From Chlorobiaceae bacterium (GTDB lineage Bacteria; Bacteroidota; Ignavibacteria; UBA10030; SZUA-254): 64,000 nucleotides of DNA. The stretch covers positions 31,281 to 95,280 of the forward strand of contig PNNN01000067.1 in the NCBI GenBank assembly GCA_013824245.1, written 5' to 3'. A program made the translations under genes and the position numbers. How positions within the stretch are numbered: position 1 is the first letter of the stretch; each line of letters begins with the position of its first letter. Below are positions 1-9,889 of the stretch, one piece after another. The notes under the pieces were generated by a model. It was not told the DNA's origin. It saw only the letters and a program-made list of their open reading frames with translations, and made no database searches.

Positions 1-2412
1 CAGTCTCCCGATTTTTCTGCATGGGATGATTCACTCGAAGTTAGAATTTCTACAACCGATACTGCAGTTTCATCATTCACAATACGTTTGGGATATTTTA
101 AAACCTCCACAAACGGTTGGTCGTTGATGCGATATCCACTAAAATATATTGTTCCCAGCGGAAGCAATATATTCATCGCTTTCAGATATCTTCTGTATAA
201 CGGCGGTGTATCCGGGTTAAGCTCGGATTATGTGGGACTTGATCTTGTACAGATATTAAGACCTCAGGTTGAAAAAGATATACAAGCACTATCCATAGAT
301 TATCCTTTTCAAAAAAGTAAAATTATTGAAGGATCGGTATTCACCCCGCTTGTCAGTTTTCGAAACGCCGGATTAGTACCCCAAGAAAATATCCCGGTAA
401 AATTAAAAATTGTTGATCCTTCAGGTTTAGTATACGAAGACACATCTTCAATCTCTTCTTTAGCTGCCGAAGAAACTATTCAAATTGAATTTAACGATTA
501 TGCTCCTTTCGAATCCGGAGTTTATAAGATATCTGCCTATTCGAGTTTGGGAGACGATCAAAATATAAGCAATGATTCAATATCATCGTCGTTCCGTGGA
601 TCTGTTCTTCTCTCCGGAACATTTACGGTGGGAATTTCCGGGGATATTACCACACTTGCAACTGCATTTGATTCGCTCAATAATAATATTCTGTCGGGTG
701 ATGTTACTTTATCTCTGATTTCCCCTTTGTACACAGAACCGCCGCTCACATTGGGACCAATTGATTACGCATCTACTCCAACGCGGATTATTCTTAAAAC
801 AAGCGGAGAGCAAACATCAACAATCAATGTCAATTCCACATCCGCGCAACCTTACGGCATTGCAATCCGCGGTACTTCAAATATAACCATCGATGGTTCA
901 GACAATGCAACAAACAGCCGCAACATAACTCTCAATGCGATAGGGAAAAACGGAATGATCGGCATTTTCATAGGTGGAGTAGACGGCGCCTATGCAGATA
1001 GTAACATTATTCGAAATCTCATTATTCGCACAGGAGCCGATTCCCTATCTACCTCGGATGGATACTATGGAGCATTACTTTATGGAAACAACATTTATTA
1101 TCCAGATGCTGGAAACAGAATTATCAATTGCGATATATCTAAACATGGCGCGGTTGGAATCGGCGTGCAGTGGCAATTAGGCAGTGTTATCGAGAATAAC
1201 AGGATCCACGATTGGTTGCAAATATCGGGAGAAAACGATGTTCACGGCATCTGGCTTAGCGAAGGTGCAACAAACTCAACTGTCAGCGGTAATATCATCG
1301 GCAACATTCAAACTGCTGTAAATTATTTTTGGGCGTATGGAATCGAAAACGGCGTTGGTGAGGGATCAACTGTTAAAATATTTAATAATATGATCTATAA
1401 TATTCTTGCAAAAGGTGCAGGCACAAATGTGAATTTCTCCCGCGCTGTTTACAGCAACAGCACGCTCAACTCAAACGATCAATATTATTATAACTCGATT
1501 TATCTTTCCGGACACGATTTTTCCACGAATTTAGAAAGTCGTTCGACAGGTTTCGAAATCTTGGGTGGAGCAAATCCGTTATTCCTCAATAATATAATTT
1601 ACAACGATATAACTTTTACTCAGACTTCAACAGAAAATAAAGCTTACGGTATTTATATATCGGCGTTACCGGAAAATTTTATTTCAGATCATAACGATTT
1701 TTACACACCCGGGGTTCAAGGAGCGGTCGGTTATAACAACGAAAATCAAATATCGCTTATCGATTGGATCGATTCATTTTCTTCGTCAATCGATACGGCA
1801 AGTATTTCTGCCGATCCATTCTTCATCTCACCTCTAACCGGGAATTTGCATATCAACACAAGCTCCGCCTCATTGGTTAACGGTAAAGGAATCCCGATTT
1901 CCGGCATATCAATAGACATAGACGGAAACAGGCGAAGTGAAACGTTTCCCGATATAGGCGCTGATGAATTTTTACCGGGAGGCGTTGACGTGCAATCCAC
2001 GTATCAATCAGGATGGAATCTAATATCTGTTCCGGTTGTGGTCGAAGATTTTCGTAAACATTCGATTTTTCCAACCGCCTCATCATCCGCATTTTCTTTT
2101 AATTCCGGCTATGTTTTGGCAGATACATTAGAAAACGGGAAAGGTTATTGGTTAAAATTTAGCACATTACAACAAGTTGGGTTCACCGGGGCACAGGTTA
2201 ATTCCGATACAATCGATGTAAATCCCGGCTGGAATATAATCGGCTCAATTTCCGATACGGTGGATGTAACACAGATAATTCAAATCCCGCCTAATAATAT
2301 CAGTTCAAAATTCTATAAATACGATTTTGCTTACTCTGAATCTTCTTTTATTGTACCGGGAAGAGCTTATTGGGTGAAGGCGAATACGGCGGGAAAACTA
2401 ATCATCAAATAA
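1..2412 (+). CDS. Secreted parallel beta-helix protein, 5'-truncated by window edge
   Basis: The frame is open from base 1, so the start lies outside the window; 803 residues are visible. The first ~80 residues (SPDFSAWDDSLEVRIS..., ...IFIAFRYLLYN) look like the end of a 'cleaved adhesin'/choice-of-anchor-J beta-sandwich. Next comes a CARDB-like Ig-type domain (about residues 90-200, 'NAGLVPQENIPVKLKI'). After it is a long right-handed beta-helix with repeated N-I-T/I-I-x-N turns (about 240-640), and then a ~140-residue C-terminal domain with two 'GWN(L/I)I' motifs. No T9SS sorting motif is visible at the C-terminus. An extracellular or cell-surface role is inferred from the domain types; substrate unknown. 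It converges with the minus-strand operon that ends at 2431. Confidence 0.8.
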   Translation, partial: QSPDFSAWDDSLEVRISTTDTAVSSFTIRLGYFKTSTNGWSLMRYPLKYIVPSGSNIFIAFRYLLYNGGVSGLSSDYVGLDLVQILRPQVEKDIQALSIDYPFQKSKIIEGSVFTPLVSFRNAGLVPQENIPVKLKIVDPSGLVYEDTSSISSLAAEETIQIEFNDYAPFESGVYKISAYSSLGDDQNISNDSISSSFRGSVLLSGTFTVGISGDITTLATAFDSLNNNILSGDVTLSLISPLYTEPPLTLGPIDYASTPTRIILKTSGEQTSTINVNSTSAQPYGIAIRGTSNITIDGSDNATNSRNITLNAIGKNGMIGIFIGGVDGAYADSNIIRNLIIRTGADSLSTSDGYYGALLYGNNIYYPDAGNRIINCDISKHGAVGIGVQWQLGSVIENNRIHDWLQISGENDVHGIWLSEGATNSTVSGNIIGNIQTAVNYFWAYGIENGVGEGSTVKIFNNMIYNILAKGAGTNVNFSRAVYSNSTLNSNDQYYYNSIYLSGHDFSTNLESRSTGFEILGGANPLFLNNIIYNDITFTQTSTENKAYGIYISALPENFISDHNDFYTPGVQGAVGYNNENQISLIDWIDSFSSSIDTASISADPFFISPLTGNLHINTSSASLVNGKGIPISGISIDIDGNRRSETFPDIGADEFLPGGVDVQSTYQSGWNLISVPVVVEDFRKHSIFPTASSSAFSFNSGYVLADTLENGKGYWLKFSTLQQVGFTGAQVNSDTIDVNPGWNIIGSISDTVDVTQIIQIPPNNISSKFYKYDFAYSESSFIVPGRAYWVKANTAGKLIIK

Positions 2413-2430
2413 TTTATTGAAGCTCGTGTT

Positions 2431-4593
2431 TCAAATCATCCCGCTTCTCTTTCTAAGGAACCATTCCAACGCGAAAAGGAATATTATCAGACCGGCTAAA
2501 TATTTCCAGTTCCATAATTCAATTTCGTCAACCTTTATGATTTCTTTCGATTCAAATTTAACCTTACTCGATATTTCCGAAGAGAGCTGCTTTGCTTGCT
2601 CGATATCATTGTAACTGCCGCCGGTTCTATATGATATTTGCTGAAGAAGTGGCTTATTCATTTTCGTCTCAAGGAATTCTGCATTCGTTTGTCCCACTGT
2701 TAATTTTCCGCTATCGGCGCCAAGTAAAATATCATTATCCCTTGCAATGCCGCTAAAAGAATAATCGCCGCTGGCAAGATTTTCAAAACTACCTTCATAT
2801 CGTCCATTGCCAACAGGGTTAAGCATTATCTCATCTCTTTGATGCAGACGGACGGTAACGTTTGCATTCTCCATCGGTCTCAGTTGGTCGTCGTATACTT
2901 CTGCCGTAAATTCAATCGGCTCCGAAGTTGTGTAAAATTCTTTACCCGGAACAATACAAACTTTCTTGTTATCATCCGGCGTGGTAAGCCATCTTACCGC
3001 GTTGTTTAAAAATAATGAAAGTAATTTATCTGTGCGATCATCGTTTTGTGATAACAGTTTCCACCGCCATAATCCATAGCCGGTAATACCAATAACTTTA
3101 TAATGATTAATATTTCGAATTCCAATCAACGGCTCGTTAATTCGAATATCTGAGCTTTCACAGCTTAGAATTATTTCCGCTTCCGGTTTCGCTTTAAAGA
3201 TCGTTTTTGTTTTATAAATTGGCGGCATCTTCTGCCACGATTCGTAATCGATTCCGTTGCCCAAAGAAATAAGTGTATGCTTTTTTGCTTTCTCAGGTAC
3301 CACACCTCGAATAAATATTTCATCGTTTCGTCCATCGGACCAGGAGAACGGAAGATATTGAGCTATAAAGGATAACTTTGAGTAATCGATATTTTTTGAA
3401 TTAATAAATAAAAACGGCTTATGATAATTTTCAATAACGGCGGCAACTTGAGTCAGCAATTTTTGAGATGTTGTTAAAGATGGATATCCGATTAATACAA
3501 TGCAATCTGCACTATCGAGGAGTGGGGTAATGTTTGGCGAATCGTAATATTCATCTGTTGATTTTTGTATTATTGCATCAACTTGAAAATGCTCGTTTTC
3601 GCTCAGAGTTTGCCGGATCGCGGCAACATCAGAACTCGGCGCACCGGCTATCAGCAATACACGTATTTTGCTTCTCAATACTTTAACAAAAAACGATTGG
3701 GAGTTATTTTTTTCGGTTAACTCGCCTGATAATTTAGATGCTTTTACGGTTAATTTCTTTGTTCCTTCTTTTTCGGGTTCAAAATATAAACGAACCGGAT
3801 ATTCTTTTGTACTTTTCTCAAGAGTAACTGTTGTGCGGTCTAATATTTTTGATCCCTCAGATAACACAATCTCAACATTTCCGTCTGAATAACCGGTACT
3901 TTTAATCCGTATGTCAACCGGCGTTCTCGCATTCGCGTAAGTAATATTATTTGTAACAGCGTGCAATACAACGATATCTTTTTGATCAATGGTATCTCCA
4001 ACTCCCACCGTATAAATCGGGATCGACATTTCTTCGGTTGAATAAATGGGATTTTTTCCATCCGTATAATTTCCATCAGTGATTAAAACCACCGCCGATA
4101 TATTTTGGGTCAATAAAGAATCTTTCAGCGCTGAAAAGCTCGATGCAATATCGGTTGCCTCTCCTGAAAATGAAATAGAATTATTTGAGATGTCTGGAAC
4201 TGTTTGAAGTTTTGAAGAAAATGAATAATATTTCAACTGAATATTATTCGGGAAGCCATTAAGTGCCTCGCTCCGTAAATATTTTATTATCTTTTCAGAT
4301 CTGCTTTCACCATTATCGTTCAGCATCATGCTTTGGGTGCCATCAACCAGTATTGCTACTGTTGGAGGTTGATTGCTGGATGATTTAAATCGGAGCGTAG
4401 GTTGAAAAAGTAATAAAATTAAACAGATTAAAGATGACGACCGTAATATGGAAAATAAAATCCGACTGCTTAACGGAACACGCGGAAGCGTGTAGCGGTA
4501 AAAGAAAAACCCGGCGGCAACAGCAACAACAAGCTCAATGATTAAAACAAAAATATTTCCGTTCACAGCAAGTGAAATAGCAGATACGATCAT
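2431..4593 (-). CDS. VWA-domain membrane protein of MoxR-associated operon
   Basis: A 720-residue protein. I chose the ATG at 4593 (MIVSAISLAVNG) because it lies 4 nt after the subtilase stop; a longer reading would overlap that gene. Two N-terminal membrane helices (about residues 14-35 and 45-62) precede a von Willebrand A domain with the metal-site motif DGTQS (a variant of DxSxS) and later 'LITDGN'. Ig-like and glutamine-amidotransferase-like regions follow, then a last membrane helix near the C-terminus ('YLAGLIIFLFALEWFL') with a basic tail. This is the architecture of Bat/VWA proteins that accompany MoxR ATPases. It is the last gene of the operon and probably works with MoxR on envelope complexes (inference). 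Confidence 0.85.
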   Translation of the reverse strand: MIVSAISLAVNGNIFVLIIELVVAVAAGFFFYRYTLPRVPLSSRILFSILRSSSLICLILLLFQPTLRFKSSSNQPPTVAILVDGTQSMMLNDNGESRSEKIIKYLRSEALNGFPNNIQLKYYSFSSKLQTVPDISNNSISFSGEATDIASSFSALKDSLLTQNISAVVLITDGNYTDGKNPIYSTEEMSIPIYTVGVGDTIDQKDIVVLHAVTNNITYANARTPVDIRIKSTGYSDGNVEIVLSEGSKILDRTTVTLEKSTKEYPVRLYFEPEKEGTKKLTVKASKLSGELTEKNNSQSFFVKVLRSKIRVLLIAGAPSSDVAAIRQTLSENEHFQVDAIIQKSTDEYYDSPNITPLLDSADCIVLIGYPSLTTSQKLLTQVAAVIENYHKPFLFINSKNIDYSKLSFIAQYLPFSWSDGRNDEIFIRGVVPEKAKKHTLISLGNGIDYESWQKMPPIYKTKTIFKAKPEAEIILSCESSDIRINEPLIGIRNINHYKVIGITGYGLWRWKLLSQNDDRTDKLLSLFLNNAVRWLTTPDDNKKVCIVPGKEFYTTSEPIEFTAEVYDDQLRPMENANVTVRLHQRDEIMLNPVGNGRYEGSFENLASGDYSFSGIARDNDILLGADSGKLTVGQTNAEFLETKMNKPLLQQISYRTGGSYNDIEQAKQLSSEISSKVKFESKEIIKVDEIELWNWKYLAGLIIFLFALEWFLRKRSGMI

Positions 4594-4597
4594 ATTT

Positions 4598-6706
4598 TTA
4601 CCGTATGAATACCATTTTCTTTGTAACGCTGGTTGTAGAAGTAGATAGCCGATAGAAATATACACCCGAAGGAGAACGCGATGCGTTCCAGAGAACTGAA
4701 TTGCGACCCGGGTTATATATACCGTTTGCTATTTCGTCGATTTCTTCTCCCAGAATATTATAAATTTTTATGACAACTCTTTCTGTCCTTGTTAAATAGA
4801 AAGGAATTATTGTCATATTCCCCGGAATCCAACCGCCGGGAAAACTTTGATTTGAAGAAAACGGGTTCGGAAAATTTTGTTCAAGCGCGATCGATTTTGG
4901 GTTTATCGGTTCCTGTTGTAATCCGGGGATTCCGTAATAAATCCACCAAAACCGGTTCAGCGAAGGAGCCGGAGTCTGATATTTTTTTCCGGAACTGTCG
5001 CTTGCTGTGATATAAAAATTAATTGTTGTACCTAATTGTTCCTCCGGAATTTCAACTATGTACTTTCCCGATGTTGTGAAAAATGCCGATGAGTCGAACA
5101 TCATTGGCAATATTTGCTCGGTGCTGCTTCCTGCTGTAAAGTGAATTAATACGCTATCGGGATTCAAACCGTATGAAGACAATGCGGTTACAGATACGAT
5201 AGTTTTCCCTGAAAGGACAGTTACGACCGGTTCATTTCCAAAAATCGGTCCAAAATATGTCGCCGCACGGAACGCATCTACCAAACCCCATCCAAGAAAA
5301 TTATTTGGGAACGTTGGAAAGTTAAGCGTATCGATATGCCTTGCAGTTTCACGAATTGCATCACGGATTTGGATTGGAGTAAGTTCCGGTCGGGCAGAAA
5401 GAATCAAACCCGATGCACCGGCGACGAGCGGCGTGGATACAGAATTCCCCTGCGATGATCCGTATGTTGCAGGTCCAGGAACTGTTGCGTGATACACCCC
5501 GACAGCAAGTGCAACAACATCAGGTTTAATCCTTCCGTCGTTGGTAGGTCCGGTAGAACTGGATGTCCATAAATGTAAATTATTATTTTTATCGAACTCA
5601 ACACCGCCGACAGAAATAATGCTATCGGCATCAGCCGGTGTTAGCAATGTTCCTTCTATACCGTTTCCATTTCCTTCGTTTCCCATCGATGTACATACAA
5701 GAACGCCAAGTTGTGCAGCGCGCGCCGCCGCACGTGCCACAAAGGAAGTTTTACCATTAAAATCACCATACGACCAAAAATATCCGGTTCCATCATCAAA
5801 TATATCATAACCAACCGAGCTGCTAATAACATCAACGCCAGAAGCTTCCATCCGTTCAATTCCAGCCACCCAGTTATCTTCTTCCCGAATTGTTTCACTT
5901 GGGATGTATTCGGTTTTTCCTAAAAAGAATTCCGAGTCGAATGATGCGCCGATAAGTTTACCCGGCTGATAACCGGCGATGATAGAAAACGTGAGCGTTC
6001 CGTGTGCATCCTGATTGTTGCTGTCGTTCTGCTCGTTCGCGGTATTGTTGTCGTTAAAAATAAAATCGTGCTCTGCAATTACTTTGCGAGAACTGAGCGC
6101 TTCATGCGTTTTCCACCTAAAACCGGTATCAAGTAATCCGATCCGTACACCCTTGCCTGTTATCCCAAGGGTGTGAAGAGGTAGCGCATTTATCGCATTC
6201 AACTGTGTTGCAGATATACCGTAATCCAACGATTGTTGATTCATGATCGTTGGTTGATCATCACCTTTTTTTTGTTGAATAGATTTCCCGCGAAAAATTA
6301 TTACCGGTAGTATTTTTTGAACAAACGAAAATTTTGTGATTTCATTTTTTAAAGTTGATGAGAGATAAAAACTTGCAGCGTTCATCCAACGGCTTTTGCG
6401 GCAAAGGATTCCGCCCATTTGTTCAATAGATTTTAGATAAGATTCATAAATCGGAAGGTCTGCCGCATCTGTTAAATTACCGGTAGGTAATGTTTTTGCC
6501 CGGCGTATTAAAGCGTATTCGTCGAGATACGATTCAGCAATTTCGCTTTCACGTGAACCTTTTTGAAGTTGACCTGTGGATGGAATTGCAGAACCCTTAT
6601 CGGTAAAAAACACCCAATATTTTTCTTTCTGACCGAATGCGTCTGCGGTCAGAGTCAATAGAATAATTTCAAATAGAAAAATATGCCTAAGAAGGCGTAG
6701 AGACAT
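4598..6706 (-). CDS. T9SS-secreted subtilisin-family (S8) serine protease
   Basis: A 702-residue protein starting at the ATG at 6706 (MSLRLLRHIFLFE...), 16 nt after the MoxR stop; upstream in-frame codons would overlap moxR and break the signal peptide. It has a signal peptide (cleavage near AFG-Q), a ~150-residue propeptide-like region, and an S8 catalytic domain. Asp is in GLLDTGF (about D193), His in DAHGT (about H235) and Ser in SQGNSVSTP (about S422, variant of GTSMAxP). The C-terminus is a T9SS type-A sorting domain ('EQNFPNPF', 'IYNILGEE', 'PSGVYFYRLS'), so export and surface attachment by T9SS are expected. Its place between moxR and a VWA gene is unusual for a protease and may mean shared envelope regulation. 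Confidence 0.9.
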   Translation of the reverse strand: MSLRLLRHIFLFEIILLTLTADAFGQKEKYWVFFTDKGSAIPSTGQLQKGSRESEIAESYLDEYALIRRAKTLPTGNLTDAADLPIYESYLKSIEQMGGILCRKSRWMNAASFYLSSTLKNEITKFSFVQKILPVIIFRGKSIQQKKGDDQPTIMNQQSLDYGISATQLNAINALPLHTLGITGKGVRIGLLDTGFRWKTHEALSSRKVIAEHDFIFNDNNTANEQNDSNNQDAHGTLTFSIIAGYQPGKLIGASFDSEFFLGKTEYIPSETIREEDNWVAGIERMEASGVDVISSSVGYDIFDDGTGYFWSYGDFNGKTSFVARAAARAAQLGVLVCTSMGNEGNGNGIEGTLLTPADADSIISVGGVEFDKNNNLHLWTSSSTGPTNDGRIKPDVVALAVGVYHATVPGPATYGSSQGNSVSTPLVAGASGLILSARPELTPIQIRDAIRETARHIDTLNFPTFPNNFLGWGLVDAFRAATYFGPIFGNEPVVTVLSGKTIVSVTALSSYGLNPDSVLIHFTAGSSTEQILPMMFDSSAFFTTSGKYIVEIPEEQLGTTINFYITASDSSGKKYQTPAPSLNRFWWIYYGIPGLQQEPINPKSIALEQNFPNPFSSNQSFPGGWIPGNMTIIPFYLTRTERVVIKIYNILGEEIDEIANGIYNPGRNSVLWNASRSPSGVYFYRLSTSTTSVTKKMVFIR

Positions 6707-6722
6707 ATTACAGAAATTTCTG

Positions 6723-7727
6723 TTAAATGGCTTGAAGTAGTTTTTCAATGATTTGAATAGGAGTAACGCTTTCAGCTTCGGCGTTAAAATTTGGAACAAT
6801 GCGATGCCGAAGAACGGGAGCAACAACTTTCCGAACGTCTTCGATGTCCGGTGTGTGCCTGCCGTCTAAGATTGCGCGTGTTTTTGCACCAAGGATAAGA
6901 TACTGCGATGCTCTGGGACCGGCGCCCCAGCGCAGCCATTCTTTAATAAACTGCGGAGATGTTGATTCGCCGGGTCTGGTTTTTGTAACAACATTGACCG
7001 CATACTCTAAAACATTTTCAGCTACAGGAACGCGGCGCACTAATTCTTGAAAGAAGAGAATCTCATCCCTGTTTAATATATGTTTAAGTGAAGGTGCGTA
7101 CATACTTGTTGTTGACCGGACTATCTGCACCTCTTCTTTCACAGTCGGATAATCGAGCCAGAGATTGAACATAAAACGATCGAGTTGAGCTTCGGGAAGA
7201 GGATATGTTCCTTCCTGTTCAATCGGGTTTTGTGTTGCCAGTACAAAAAAAGGTTCTTCGAGAAGAAATTTTTGTCCGGCTGCCGTTACATGGTGCTCTT
7301 GCATTGCTTCGAGCAATGCCGCCTGAGTTTTGGGAGGAGTGCGGTTGATTTCATCCGCCAGAAGAATATTTGCAAAGACCGGACCTTTGACGAATCGAAA
7401 TGATTTTGAACCCGTGGCACGATCGTCTTCGATAACTTCTGTTCCGGTGATATCGCTCGGCATCAGATCGGGAGTAAACTGGATGCGGTTGAATCGTAAG
7501 TCGAGCACTTCTGCGAGCGTTTTGATTAGAAGCGTTTTCGCCAATCCCGGAACTCCAACAAGCAAGCAATGCCCGCGGGCAAGCAGGGAAATTATCAGTT
7601 GCTCGACAATTTGATTTTGTCCGACTATTGCTTTCGCGATTTCATCTTTAATTTGCTCGAAAGATTCTTTAAGCGCGGCAACAGCTTCAACATCGTTGAG
7701 TTGTTGTATTTCTTTTTGTGTTTTCAC
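6723..7727 (-). CDS. MoxR-family AAA+ ATPase
   Basis: A 334-residue AAA+ ATPase of the MoxR class, the usual family length. Walker A is GVPGLAKT (residues 58-65), Walker B is ILLADE (121-126), followed by the family signature NRTPPKTQAALLEAMQE, and a sensor region 'FVLATQNPIEQEGTYPLPEAQLDRF' split across about 160-185. MoxR proteins act as chaperone-like ATPases with VWA partners; the VWA gene two positions downstream fits. The usual DUF58 partner is absent from this operon. It starts 1 nt after the SurA stop, so translational coupling is likely. Confidence 0.95.
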   Translation of the reverse strand: MKTQKEIQQLNDVEAVAALKESFEQIKDEIAKAIVGQNQIVEQLIISLLARGHCLLVGVPGLAKTLLIKTLAEVLDLRFNRIQFTPDLMPSDITGTEVIEDDRATGSKSFRFVKGPVFANILLADEINRTPPKTQAALLEAMQEHHVTAAGQKFLLEEPFFVLATQNPIEQEGTYPLPEAQLDRFMFNLWLDYPTVKEEVQIVRSTTSMYAPSLKHILNRDEILFFQELVRRVPVAENVLEYAVNVVTKTRPGESTSPQFIKEWLRWGAGPRASQYLILGAKTRAILDGRHTPDIEDVRKVVAPVLRHRIVPNFNAEAESVTPIQIIEKLLQAI

Positions 7728-7728
7728 T

Positions 7729-9030
7729 TTAATTCCCGTTCAATCTTACGTCCCAATAAATTTCCGAGCGAAGCTCGTGAATCCATTTTTGATATTCGGC
7801 ATTTCTTTTATATGAGGTGGTGAGTTGTTCAAGCCGGACCCAGTCATCGTTTATATTTAAAGCATGTTCGGGAATAAGTTTTTTTAGATAGATGATTTGA
7901 TAACCGCGCGCTTTTTCTGAAACAAATTCGAACGGATCGCTAATATCTTTTTCTTTCATATTCTTCAACACATCGGACATCGCCCGATCAAGCTGTGCGG
8001 CTGGTATCCTTCCTAAAAATCCACCGAGCGAAGCAGACTCTTTGTCTTCGGAATAACGTTTAGCAAGATCAGAAAAGTTCGCTCCTTTGTTTGCACTGTC
8101 TTTCAATGACTTCAGAAATGCGATAGTAGAATCTACCTCAGAGACATCCCGCTTGAACTTGAATAAGATATGACGCGGATGCACCTGCTCGCCTCGCCGT
8201 TCAAGGAGTTGAATAATATGAAAACCGATCGGAGTTTCAACGATCTGAGAGAGTTCTTTATCTTTTAGTGAGAAGACAGCTTCTTCAAACTCGGCGAAAA
8301 ATTCACCTCTTCTTACAAAGCCAAGGTCTCCACCTTGTGCTTTGGTGCCGGGGTCATCAGAAAATCGCCCCGCAAAATCGGCAAAATCTCCTCCCTTCGA
8401 TATGGAATCCAATATATTTTGAGCTTGTTGCTTCAATAAATTTTTCGATGTATTGCTTACCTTCGGAACGATAAATATATGATACAATTCCACTTCTTCT
8501 TGGGCTTTTGGCAAACTGTCTTTATATTGAACAAAAAACTCTTCAACTTCTCTGCGCGATGCCGTTATGTTCATTTTTTTCATCTCCCAGAGTTTTGAGG
8601 ATAAAATCTGCTTCCTCATACCATCGCGGTATTCGCGTTTCAAACGGGCAAGTGGCATTCCGAATGCCTCTTCAACTTTTTTTTCAGAACCGAGTTGCTG
8701 AACTCGCTGGGCAATTTGCGCATCTAACTCGTTGTTAACTTCGTCCTCTGTAACCACTACGTTCGTGTCATCAAGCGCTTTGGCAAGAATTAGTTTCTCG
8801 TTCATCAGAGCATCGAGAACCTGTTCGCGCAAACCGGGCATATTCGGATCCACACGGTTTGTAAAAACGTATAATTCTATCTGGGCGTTTAAGTCGGATA
8901 AAAGTATCGGCTCTTTGCCGACTACCGCAACAATGCGGTCAACAACAGTCGGCTGTGCAACAGCATACGTAACTATTAATAGGTATGCTATGAAAACCGG
9001 TATTGAAAATCGGATTATTTTATTGATCAT
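7729..9030 (-). CDS. surA: SurA-like periplasmic peptidyl-prolyl isomerase
   Basis: A 433-residue protein. I prefer the ATG at 9030 (MINKIIRFSIPVFIAYLLIVTYAVAQ), which gives a clean signal peptide and sits 10 nt after the upstream gene's stop. After the SurA N-terminal chaperone module ('DRIVAVVGKEPILLSDL', about residues 29-170) come two parvulin domains. The first has 'FADFAGRFSDDPGTKAQGGD' and 'VETPIGFHIIQL'; the second has 'DLAKRYSEDKESASLGG'. SurA proteins escort outer-membrane beta-barrels through the periplasm. It follows two PpiC-type genes, so the operon encodes three foldases in a row. Confidence 0.9.
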   Translation of the reverse strand: MINKIIRFSIPVFIAYLLIVTYAVAQPTVVDRIVAVVGKEPILLSDLNAQIELYVFTNRVDPNMPGLREQVLDALMNEKLILAKALDDTNVVVTEDEVNNELDAQIAQRVQQLGSEKKVEEAFGMPLARLKREYRDGMRKQILSSKLWEMKKMNITASRREVEEFFVQYKDSLPKAQEEVELYHIFIVPKVSNTSKNLLKQQAQNILDSISKGGDFADFAGRFSDDPGTKAQGGDLGFVRRGEFFAEFEEAVFSLKDKELSQIVETPIGFHIIQLLERRGEQVHPRHILFKFKRDVSEVDSTIAFLKSLKDSANKGANFSDLAKRYSEDKESASLGGFLGRIPAAQLDRAMSDVLKNMKEKDISDPFEFVSEKARGYQIIYLKKLIPEHALNINDDWVRLEQLTTSYKRNAEYQKWIHELRSEIYWDVRLNGN

Positions 9031-9040
9031 GGAATATATT

Positions 9041-9889
9041 CTATTGTTGATTTTCAGAAAATTGATTTTTGTTGATATGTGTTTCCACTCGGTACCGTTT
9101 ACGCAAAGAATCGAGTAATTCTGTATACTTATTTCTTCGTTTTTCAATATTTAATCGTTCGTTAACTTCGTTTCGAACAACTTCATAAGTGGGTTGATCC
9201 CCTTGATGCTTTCTTTCAAGAAAAACGATAATTGCATAACCGGTTGGTACCTTAACCGGGAAAGAGATATCGTTAGCATTCAGTGTTGCGGCAACTTTCC
9301 ACATTTCTTCGGGAAATAATGTGTGTTCAGTATAATAATTTGCAGGGATGCTGTTCATTAATTGATTTTTTTTGATTGTATCATTCCTGATTATCGTTAA
9401 TGCGCTATCCCACGCTATACCGCGCGCGAGAAATGCTGCAAATGATGCGGCAACTTCTCTTCCTGTAAAATGAGCTATTTCTAATTTTACAGCATCTTCC
9501 CGAACGGGAAATTCTTCTTTATGATTTTCAAAATAATTTTGCGCTGCACTGTCTGAAATTGCAGATGTATCGGAGTATACTTCTTTTTCTAAGAATTGTT
9601 GACCCGCAATCTGCCGCTTAATCAGTTCAAGCTGTTCTGTGTAATCTTCCGTTTTATCTATTCCAATTCTGCATGCTTCTTGGTATAGAAGCTCTTCGTT
9701 AATCCACCTCTGAACATACTGCCGTAATTCTGTTTCAGTGATAGACTTGAAGTTGTCAAGATGTTTGCGGACATTTTGTTCGGTTAGAACAGCATCTCCA
9801 ACCCGCGCTAAAACGACATCCGGTTTTTCACGCTGACATCCGTATGTAATTAGAAGCGCAAATAAGAGTATACAATAAATCCGAATCAT
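9041..9889 (-). CDS. SurA/PpiC-type foldase lipoprotein
   Basis: A 282-residue lipoprotein: the signal peptide MIRIYCILLFALLITYGC ends in a lipobox with Cys18. The mature part starts like SurA N-domains ('VLARVGDAVLTEQNVRKHL') and contains a degenerate PpiC region ('NSIPANYYTEH', 'FPVKVPTGYAIIVFLERK') in which the parvulin core is weak. It may act as a chaperone rather than an active isomerase. Its ATG overlaps the stop of the upstream gene by 4 bp (ATGA at 9886-9889), which indicates translational coupling. Confidence 0.85.
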   Translation of the reverse strand: MIRIYCILLFALLITYGCQREKPDVVLARVGDAVLTEQNVRKHLDNFKSITETELRQYVQRWINEELLYQEACRIGIDKTEDYTEQLELIKRQIAGQQFLEKEVYSDTSAISDSAAQNYFENHKEEFPVREDAVKLEIAHFTGREVAASFAAFLARGIAWDSALTIIRNDTIKKNQLMNSIPANYYTEHTLFPEEMWKVAATLNANDISFPVKVPTGYAIIVFLERKHQGDQPTYEVVRNEVNERLNIEKRRNKYTELLDSLRKRYRVETHINKNQFSENQQ